A DNA stretch of 64,000 nt, from positions 1 through 64,000 of the forward strand of contig CALUPM010000002.1 in the NCBI GenBank assembly GCA_944322665.1, read 5' to 3'. Both the position numbers and the translations under genes were made by a program. Shown here one piece after another: positions 44,241 to 50,322 of this stretch (positions are counted from its first letter, which is position 1; every line of letters starts with the position of its first letter). The notes under the pieces were generated by a model, which saw only the letters and a list, made by a program, of their open reading frames with translations, did not search any database and had not been told where the DNA came from. The stretch comes from Candidatus Gastranaerophilales bacterium. Lineage in GTDB: Bacteria > Cyanobacteriota > Vampirovibrionia > Gastranaerophilales > Gastranaerophilaceae.

Positions 44241-44651
44241 TTATTTAGAATATTTGAGAAATCCCTGTTTTAAATCTTCAGCAAGTTCTACAATTCTTTT
44301 GGACAGAGGCTTTTCAGCAGAGTCGCGGCAAATGCTTATAGAGTCATTTGCGTTTGGAATATTATTTAAATTTTTTTTATGCCCGAAAATTTTAGAGAAA
44401 AAACTGCTTTTTTCGGTGTTTTGAAGCTTTGTTACATATATGTTAAACTTGTTGTATCTGACATCGTGACCGAGATTTTGTCCTGGCTTAACATAGATAT
44501 CAACGTCTTTAGCAAGATTTTCAAGCGGTTTTCTTGCTATTTCTGCCTGTTCAGCAGCATAAGTTCCGATATGTTTTGCGATTGTTTCCTTAGGTGGCAT
44601 GTGAAGAGCCATCCCGAAGGCTTGTTGACTTTGAATTTGCTGGATTTTCAT
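44241..44651 (-). CDS. Hypothetical protein
   Basis: A 136-residue basic, soluble protein with a strong ribosome site (AAGGAGGGGGATA) before ATG 44651. It starts MKIQQIQSQQAFGMALHM, a short polar N-terminus with an aromatic-glycine motif, followed by helices and a lysine-rich region (FFSKIFGHKKN). No signal peptide or known domain. It lies between copies C and D of the inverted-repeat element. Not recognised. Confidence 0.75.
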   Translation of the reverse strand: MKIQQIQSQQAFGMALHMPPKETIAKHIGTYAAEQAEIARKPLENLAKDVDIYVKPGQNLGHDVRYNKFNIYVTKLQNTEKSSFFSKIFGHKKNLNNIPNANDSISICRDSAEKPLSKRIVELAEDLKQGFLKYSK

Positions 44652-44715
44652 TATCCCCCTCCTTATTTCTAATTTAACTATATCAGAAACATTGAAAATT
44701 CAAAGAACAAAATTC

Positions 44716-44863
44716 GGGAGTTATGTAGCAAATTTCACCAAAAATTTTTAAAACAGCGTCATACTGAGCGTTAGCGAAGTATCTCAATAAAAAGATTCTT
44801 CGGACTTTAGTCCTCAGAATGACGGATTTTTATAGTATCAGTGGAATTTGCTACATAACTCCC
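44716..44863. repeat. Terminal-inverted-repeat element, copy D
   Basis: The arms at 44716-44738 (starting GGGAGTTATGTAGC) and 44841-44863 are complementary in 22 of 23 positions. Both arms differ from copies A and B at the same position (TATGTAGC/GCTACATA instead of TATATAGC/GCTATATA), a paired change. Inner units are GTCATACTGAGCG and GATTCTTCGGACT...CAGAATGACGG. Confidence 0.85.
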
Positions 44864-44879
44864 AAAAATTCCAAATAGC

Positions 44880-45704
44880 TTATTCCTTGACCCCGCCCTG
44901 CATAATGTCGTTTATAAAGTACTTTTTGCCGGCCAGAAACACCCCGATAACAGGAATTGTGCAGATAACAGAACAGGCAAGAAGTTCGCCCCAGAGGGTA
45001 ATTTCCCTGAAACTTCCCTTGAAAACCGCAAGCCCGACAGGTAAAGTTCTCATACTTTCGGTATTTGTCACAATCAGCGGCCACATAAAGCTGTTCCACG
45101 TCGTCACAAACGTAAATATAGCTAATGTTGCGACCGTCGGCAGCGCAAGCGGAAGAGCTATTTTGAAGAATGTTTGAAACAAATTGCACCCGTCGATTTT
45201 TGCTGATTCCTCTAAATCCTTCGGGAATCCGAGAAAATACTGCCTCATCAAAAATATTCCGAACCCGCCGAAAATTCCGGGCAAAATCAGCGCTGCATAG
45301 GTGTTTATTAAGTGTAATTCTCGCATTAAGAAAAACAGTGGAATAATGTTCACCTGCGGCGGTATAAGCATTGTGACAAGAATAATTAAAAACAGTGCAT
45401 TTTTAAACTTAAACTTCATTCTTGCAAAAGCGTATCCGGCAAGAGAGGCGAAAATTACCGTGAAGAATGTCGTGACCGACGCCACAATCAGACTGTTGAA
45501 AAAATACCTTGCAAGCGGAATTTCTTCAAACACATTCTTGTAATTTTCAAGTGTAAGATTTCCGTAAAAGATTTTAGAAGTCTGTGTAAAAATGGCATTT
45601 TCGTCTGCAAACGACAGGTTCACCATCGCAAAAAACGGATAGAGCATACTTATTGCAATCCCGATTAACAGTACATAACCCGAAAAAGTTCTGAATTTCC
45701 TCAT
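44880..45704 (-). CDS. ABC sugar transporter permease, MalG type (orphan)
   Basis: A 274-residue inner-membrane permease with about six helices. The binding-protein-dependent transport signature (EAA loop) is EESAKIDGCNLFQTFFKIALP, and the N-terminus is MalG/UgpE-like (SMLYPFFAMVNLSFAD). It would form the channel with a MalF-type partner, an ATPase and a binding protein, none of which lie in this window. AGGAAATT precedes nearby. A short membrane protein gene lies 36 nt upstream in the same direction. Confidence 0.9.
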   Translation of the reverse strand: MRKFRTFSGYVLLIGIAISMLYPFFAMVNLSFADENAIFTQTSKIFYGNLTLENYKNVFEEIPLARYFFNSLIVASVTTFFTVIFASLAGYAFARMKFKFKNALFLIILVTMLIPPQVNIIPLFFLMRELHLINTYAALILPGIFGGFGIFLMRQYFLGFPKDLEESAKIDGCNLFQTFFKIALPLALPTVATLAIFTFVTTWNSFMWPLIVTNTESMRTLPVGLAVFKGSFREITLWGELLACSVICTIPVIGVFLAGKKYFINDIMQGGVKE

Positions 45705-45740
45705 ACAACGGATTATATCATATAATTTAGATTTGTGTTT

Positions 45741-45875
45741 TTACACAACAAAAAACAACAATGCAAACATAAAGCAAAGCGACACAGAACTCAATAAAAA
45801 CCAGGTGTGCATTACAGGATGCTGATATTGCCAGATTTCTTTAATAGTGGATGCTGCGTTCTCAATAGTCTGCAT
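45741..45875 (-). CDS. 44-residue single-pass membrane protein
   Basis: ATG 45875 follows CGGAG at an 8-nt spacing and opens a 44-residue protein. Residues 1-24 are polar (MQTIENAASTIKEIWQYQHP) and 25-44 are hydrophobic (WFLLSSVSLCFMFALLFFVV), forming one membrane helix. The good ribosome site and the position upstream of the ABC permease on the same strand support a real gene. Function unknown; it could be a small regulator or accessory of the transporter. Confidence 0.6.
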   Translation of the reverse strand: MQTIENAASTIKEIWQYQHPVMHTWFLLSSVSLCFMFALLFFVV

Positions 45876-45950
45876 AATTTTTTCTCCGAATACTCTCTTC
45901 TTACATTATCTATTTTCAACATATTTCAAAAATTATCATCACCTAATCGG

Positions 45951-45979
45951 TTGATTATTTTAGACCTTTAGGGTATTAT
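45951..45979 (+). promoter_or_regulatory. Promoter of the U32 gene, implying a leaderless mRNA
   Basis: TTGATT (45951-45956) and TATTAT (45974-45979) are 17 nt apart. The expected transcription start, about 7 nt downstream, coincides with the ATG at 45986. No Shine-Dalgarno is present, consistent with leaderless translation. Confidence 0.55.
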
Positions 45980-45985
45980 CCGGTT

Positions 45986-47245
45986 ATGGGAAAAGTCGAA
46001 CTTTTGATGCCTGCGGGCAATATGGAAAAGCTTGAATATGCCGTACGTTACGGGGCGGACGCGGTTTATCTCGGGGTTGTAGATTTCAGCCTGAGAGCAA
46101 TGAGGAAAGGCAGCCTGATTACTCTTGAAAATCTGAAAGAGGCGGTGGAACTGGCTCATAAATTAGGCGCAAAAGCTTACGTAACGTTGAATATCTTTGC
46201 ATTTAACAGTGATATCAAACTTCTGGAAAAATGTATAGACAGATTTAAGGATGCAAATCCGGACGCTTTTATTGTGAGTGATTTCGGGATTTTTAATCTT
46301 TTGAGAAAATTTGCACCGGATGTTCCGGTTCACGTAAGCACACAGACAAATACTCTCAACTATGAAAGTGTAAAATTCTGGCAGGATTTGGGGGCAACAA
46401 GGGTAATTCTTGCACGGGAACTTCCTATTAAAGATATTGCCGAGATTAGACAGAAAGTTCCTGATATAGAACTTGAATGTTTTGTCCACGGTTCTCAGTG
46501 TGTGTCGTTTTCCGGCAGATGCCTTTTGAGCGATTATTTTACAAAGGGAGAACGTAAGGCTAATCACGGAAACTGTTCTCAGCCCTGCAGATGGAGTTAC
46601 AAGCTTGTCGAAAGCACCCGCCCTGATGAGTATTATGAAATTAATCAGGATGAAAGAGGCTCTCATATTTTAAGCCCGAAAGACCTCTGTCTTGTTGAAC
46701 ACCTCGGCGAAATGATTAACGCAGGTGTTGATTCTTTTAAGGTAGAAGGCAGAACAAAAAGCCTTTATTATGTTTCTGCCGTAGCAAAGACTTACAGACA
46801 GGCGATTGATGAAGTATTAGCAAATCCGTCGGCAGATATGAGCAAGTATTTTATTGAACTTCAAAAAGTCGGAAACAGAGGCTACACTACAGGATTTGCG
46901 CTCGGAAACAATGACAGTGAAAGCTACAGTTATGATATTTCAAAAGGTCTTGCGGGCGCTGATTTCCTGTGCGAATTTAAAGGGGATAAAGAGCCTCTAA
47001 AGCTTGAGGATGGGACTTTTTATCCTGTAAAAATCAAAAATAAAATGCTGATTGGAGATGAAGTTGAAATTATAACGCCTGATGAACAATTCAGGACAAA
47101 GCTTCTTGCAGTCAAGGATGAAAACGGAATAGATTTAGGGCTTGCAAATACAAACGATGATGTCTATCTTTTGTTTGAAACAGCCCCTCAGAATTACAAA
47201 TATGCGCTTGTGCGCACGGTTGGAGTGAAATCAAATGTTTCTTAA
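45986..47245 (+). CDS. U32 family protein (TrhP/RlhA-type)
   Basis: A 419-residue protein of the peptidase U32 family: MGKVELLMPAGNMEKLEYAV, GADAVYLGV and a cysteine cluster (CFVHGSQC, SGRCLLS, GNCSQPCRW) suited to an iron-sulfur site, and DSFKVEGRTKS. U32 members now known act in RNA hydroxylation (TrhP on tRNA U34, RlhA on 23S rRNA), using prephenate or a related metabolite; older annotation is protease. Which one it is cannot be decided. It overlaps the YqeG gene by 11 nt. Confidence 0.88.
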   Translation: MGKVELLMPAGNMEKLEYAVRYGADAVYLGVVDFSLRAMRKGSLITLENLKEAVELAHKLGAKAYVTLNIFAFNSDIKLLEKCIDRFKDANPDAFIVSDFGIFNLLRKFAPDVPVHVSTQTNTLNYESVKFWQDLGATRVILARELPIKDIAEIRQKVPDIELECFVHGSQCVSFSGRCLLSDYFTKGERKANHGNCSQPCRWSYKLVESTRPDEYYEINQDERGSHILSPKDLCLVEHLGEMINAGVDSFKVEGRTKSLYYVSAVAKTYRQAIDEVLANPSADMSKYFIELQKVGNRGYTTGFALGNNDSESYSYDISKGLAGADFLCEFKGDKEPLKLEDGTFYPVKIKNKMLIGDEVEIITPDEQFRTKLLAVKDENGIDLGLANTNDDVYLLFETAPQNYKYALVRTVGVKSNVS

Positions 47246-47714
47246 ACCTGATTACAATTTGAAAAGTATTTATGATATAGACCTTGAGGACTTGAAGAGT
47301 CAGGGTATAAAAGCATTGCTGTTTGATCTGGACAGCACGCTGATGGCGTCAAAGTCGGGTTTTTACAGCGAAAAAACCCTCGGCTGGCTGGAAAAAGTCC
47401 GTAAAGATTTTTATATCGCGGTAATTTCAAATAACAAAAACCCTGATTACATAAGAAAAGTTGAAGCAGCGAGCGATTTTCCGGTACTTTTTGATGCCGG
47501 AAAGCCGCGGACGGAAGCAGGTCGGGAGTTTTTGAGAAAAGAAGGAGTTGAACCTTCACAATCCGCTATGATAGGCGACAGGCCTTTGACGGATGTGTTG
47601 TTCGGCAAGCGGCTGGGCTGCAGGACTATTCTGGTAGATTCAATAACGGCAGATACGGAGAAAAAGTTTGTCCGTTTTGTGCGGGGGCTGGAACGGCTTT
47701 GTATCAGGCATTAA
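47235..47714 (+). CDS. YqeG-family HAD phosphatase
   Basis: A 159-residue HAD-IIIA hydrolase. The catalytic motif is FDLDSTL (DxD type), the second motif VISNNKN, the third KPRTEAG and GDRPLTDVLFGKRLG. It is related to YqeG, a phosphatase of unknown substrate found in Firmicutes and cyanobacteria. It overlaps the U32 gene by 11 nt and is probably co-transcribed. Confidence 0.88.
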   Translation: MFLKPDYNLKSIYDIDLEDLKSQGIKALLFDLDSTLMASKSGFYSEKTLGWLEKVRKDFYIAVISNNKNPDYIRKVEAASDFPVLFDAGKPRTEAGREFLRKEGVEPSQSAMIGDRPLTDVLFGKRLGCRTILVDSITADTEKKFVRFVRGLERLCIRH

Positions 47715-47732
47715 CAGCGGGCTGATGCAGGG

Positions 47733-47761
47733 TTGAATTATTTTGGATAAAGTGTTATAAT
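47733..47761 (+). promoter_or_regulatory. Promoter of the first glycine-rich prepilin gene
   Basis: TTGAAT (47733-47738) and a perfect TATAAT (47756-47761) are 17 nt apart. A start near 47768 leaves about 30 nt of leader with GAGGA before ATG 47798. Confidence 0.6.
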
Positions 47762-47797
47762 GGAATATAAACTAAATTTAGATGAGGAATTAAAATA

Positions 47798-48859
47798 ATG
47801 CGTCAAGACGATTCACCCGAAAGAATCAGGCTTGGGAGTTTAACTGCGATACGTGAAAAGAATTTTGGCGGATTTTCGATAGCGGAAATGCTTGTCGTAA
47901 TGCTTATAATGTCACTTATTGTAATAGGAATTCCTGCAATCCACTTTAAGAAAACAGAGTTAAAAACGAAGCGCAGTCTTCACGGGCGGTTCGAGTGCTA
48001 TTATGCGGGCGAAACTCTGCAGGCATATTATACAAATGAAGAAGGAGCAGATAATACACCTGCAGTAACCGGTAGTGAGTGCACGTTTACACCGCCGAAA
48101 AATGCAACATATCTGTTAGTTCATGCAGTCGGCGGCGGCGGCGGCGGTGCTCCCGGCGGCAGTATAAATATTATAAACAAGGTTGATGGCCCTAATACTT
48201 ACACAACAGCAAACGATTTTCCCGAATGGATGAAAGATGTTCAAGGATCCGGACATTTGCCTGAGTCTGAAGTTAGACCTCCGAGTTATACCGGCAAACG
48301 TCAGGGTAGTTATGCTACGATAACGTACGGCAACGCCGGCAAAGCAGGGGAAACCAAGTCAATGTTTTTCCCGAAATTAACTAATACGAAGATAATAATG
48401 AAGCCCGGTAAAGGCGGTTTAGCAGGTCATCCCGGTTTTGACACTGTAGTAGAGTTTGAGAATGCACAAACTTCAACGTTGACTGCAAAAGGAGGTGCAG
48501 CCGGATCCGGAACAGGGCAGTATCCGGTATGGCTGGACGGTGACACCCCGATGTGTACAATACTTGAACTTGAAGGTCGAAAAGGAAATCCTTCGGATTT
48601 TACAGAAAGTATCGAGATGGATGAAGATACTAAAATGATATCAAAGGTTCAAGCCAGTGCAGGCAGCGGAGGCGAAGGCTCTTACGGAAATGCGACCGGA
48701 ACCTATACGGTTAGATATACAATAAAAGGCGGGCCGTCAGCTGAAGAGGTAGATGTAAGCGATTATGTATCGAAGCCGTCCTGTGATGTATCATCTTGCG
48801 GAACGGGCAATTGTACTGCAGGAAACGGTCAAGACGGAGCGGTGGTAATATTATGGTAA
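47798..48859 (+). CDS. Prepilin-like protein with a glycine-rich domain, 1
   Basis: A 353-residue protein. A 25-residue polar leader precedes the prepilin site GG|FSIAEMLVVMLIMSLIVIG (cleavage after G25, glutamate at +5). The exported part has the family signature HGRFECYY, then CTFTPPKNATYLLVHAVGGG with six glycines, many later glycines, and the C-terminal box GQDGAVVILW. Cysteines at the end (CDVSSCGTGNCTAG) could form disulfides. It resembles glycine-rich surface domains attached to a minor pilin. Its stop overlaps the start of the next gene. The function is unknown; I infer surface adhesion or a tip protein. Confidence 0.8.
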   Translation: MRQDDSPERIRLGSLTAIREKNFGGFSIAEMLVVMLIMSLIVIGIPAIHFKKTELKTKRSLHGRFECYYAGETLQAYYTNEEGADNTPAVTGSECTFTPPKNATYLLVHAVGGGGGGAPGGSINIINKVDGPNTYTTANDFPEWMKDVQGSGHLPESEVRPPSYTGKRQGSYATITYGNAGKAGETKSMFFPKLTNTKIIMKPGKGGLAGHPGFDTVVEFENAQTSTLTAKGGAAGSGTGQYPVWLDGDTPMCTILELEGRKGNPSDFTESIEMDEDTKMISKVQASAGSGGEGSYGNATGTYTVRYTIKGGPSAEEVDVSDYVSKPSCDVSSCGTGNCTAGNGQDGAVVILW

Positions 48860-49731
48860 AAAATAATCAAAAGTCCGGATTTTCATTATTTGAAGCATGT
48901 GTTGTAATGCTTATTGTCGGAATATTTGTGGCGTTATGTGCAAATGCTTACTCAAAAAAGCACGTGACCTATCAGGAGTCAGACGGACACGGGCGGTATG
49001 AATGCTACAGGAATTCAGCAGGAACATTAATGCAGCATTACGTAGAGAACAATAACAGGAGAAGCGTAACCGGAAACTCCTGCGTATTCAGACCTCCGCG
49101 TTATGCAAAATACCTGTTTTTGAATGCAGTCGGCGGAGGTTCAAGCACGGCGCCGGGCGAGTTCAAAACGGTATTTTACAGTTCACTGGACAAACCTTTG
49201 ACAGTCGAACCCGGAGGCGTCAACGGGTCGACATCCATAAAATTGGACGGAACCGTAATTTTATCAGCGGCAGCGGGACAGGGCTCTTTAAACGCAACGA
49301 GTTCTGAAGCGACAGAAGTACGGAGCTGTACTTTTGATTATAAAAATACAGACTGCGACGGAACGCCGACATGCCAGCAAAAGGGTTCTGATTTGAAGAT
49401 ATCATTTTGTAATGAATCAGGATATGTGACAAACATTCTTTCATTGGAGTATATAAAGCAGTATAAAAGTTCATATTCCGGAAACACGCTTATATATAAA
49501 GATTTGTCGGATTTTACGAGTCACGGAATCACTCCTGAGTCTGCACTTACTCAGGTAGGAAATACCGGAACTTATAATTCATTTTATACAATAAGAGTAA
49601 CATTTAACACGGATCCTTTAGAGAAATCAGAGATGGTGCGGTATCTGGAGCAAATGGGCATAGAAGGCGGAATTGTCAGCGCGAATCCGGGAGGAAAGGG
49701 CAAGCCCGGAGGGGTTGTAATCATGTGGTAG
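48853..49731 (+). CDS. Prepilin-like protein with a glycine-rich domain, 2
   Basis: A 292-residue protein starting at ATG 48853, whose codon overlaps the stop of the preceding gene by 7 nt; GGTGGTAAT is a possible ribosome site. Prepilin site KSG|FSLFEACVVMLIVGIFVAL (cleavage after G9). Family signature HGRYECYR, CVFRPPRYAKYLFLNAVGGG, and a C-terminal GKPGGVVIMW. The glycine run is weaker than in its neighbours. It is probably made in a fixed ratio with the first protein. Function unknown. Confidence 0.8.
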   Translation: MVKNNQKSGFSLFEACVVMLIVGIFVALCANAYSKKHVTYQESDGHGRYECYRNSAGTLMQHYVENNNRRSVTGNSCVFRPPRYAKYLFLNAVGGGSSTAPGEFKTVFYSSLDKPLTVEPGGVNGSTSIKLDGTVILSAAAGQGSLNATSSEATEVRSCTFDYKNTDCDGTPTCQQKGSDLKISFCNESGYVTNILSLEYIKQYKSSYSGNTLIYKDLSDFTSHGITPESALTQVGNTGTYNSFYTIRVTFNTDPLEKSEMVRYLEQMGIEGGIVSANPGGKGKPGGVVIMW

Positions 49732-49739
49732 TCTGCAGT

Positions 49740-49768
49740 TTGCCAATCCGCACGGCGGATGATATAAT
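49740..49768 (+). promoter_or_regulatory. Promoter with a palindromic spacer, upstream of the large prepilin gene
   Basis: TTGCCA (49740-49745) and a perfect TATAAT (49763-49768) are 17 nt apart. The spacer holds a perfect inverted repeat, ATCCGC ACG GCGGAT (49746-49760), well placed as an operator. Confidence 0.55.
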
Positions 49769-50040
49769 AAAAAGAGGATAAAAAATCAAAATTCACTCTT
49801 AATAAGAGAGGAAAAATAAGGGGTAAACCCTGAACAAACAAGATATCCTGAGCACCGGCGAGGGATAAAACAATAAAGTGTTGTTATTGCGGGCCATCAG
49901 GCGAAGCAATCCAGCCAATTGACAATAAAACACAAGTCCTCCAGAGGCTTCATCAGAAGGAGCACAGAAAAAATCATGTCCTTCTGAGCAAGGCGAAGGA
50001 TTTCCCAAAAACAGGACGTCATCCTGAGCCGGAGGCGAAG

Positions 50041-50220
50041 GATCTCCCTAAAAATCAAAAGAGATTCTTCGGACATACGTCCTCAGAATGACATGCAAAC
50101 AGGAGCGTCATCCTGAGGCTTTAGCTGAAGGATCCCCCTGAAAATCAAAAGAGATTCTTCGGACATACGTCCTCAGAATGACATGCAAACAGGAGCGTCA
50201 TCCTGAGGCTTTAGCTGAAG
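50041..50220. repeat. 90-bp tandem repeat of GTCAT-type palindromes
   Basis: Two units of 90 bp (50041-50130 and 50131-50220) are almost identical and a partial third follows to about 50270. Each unit contains one ATTCTTCGGAC...CTCAGAATGAC palindrome and one CGTCATCCTGAGG...GAAGGATC palindrome. The repeat is not CRISPR-like, since there are no unique spacers. Confidence 0.85.
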
Positions 50221-50322
50221 GATCTCCCTAAAAATCCAGGGGGATTCTCCGGACATACGCATTCAGAAAGACAGAACAACAACAAACGGGTAAGACGAAC
50301 AATAAAATAAGGTGAACAGAGT

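Larger units (their letters stand above)
49732..50322. other. Spacer with a palindrome-controlled promoter and tandem palindromic repeats
   Basis: No gene is seen. It holds the promoter at 49740-49768 and GTCATCCTGAG-type palindromes from about 49840 to 50270, including 90-bp tandem copies (50041-50220). If the promoter is used, this stretch forms an untranslated leader of about 550 nt for the 988-residue prepilin gene. Confidence 0.6.

Noticed and set aside
49799-50008. Minus-strand frame of 69 codons
   Set aside because: It is cysteine- and proline-rich text from repeat DNA, without start signals.
50041-50250. CRISPR-like array
   Set aside because: The spacing units are identical rather than unique, the units are internally palindromic, and there are no cas genes.
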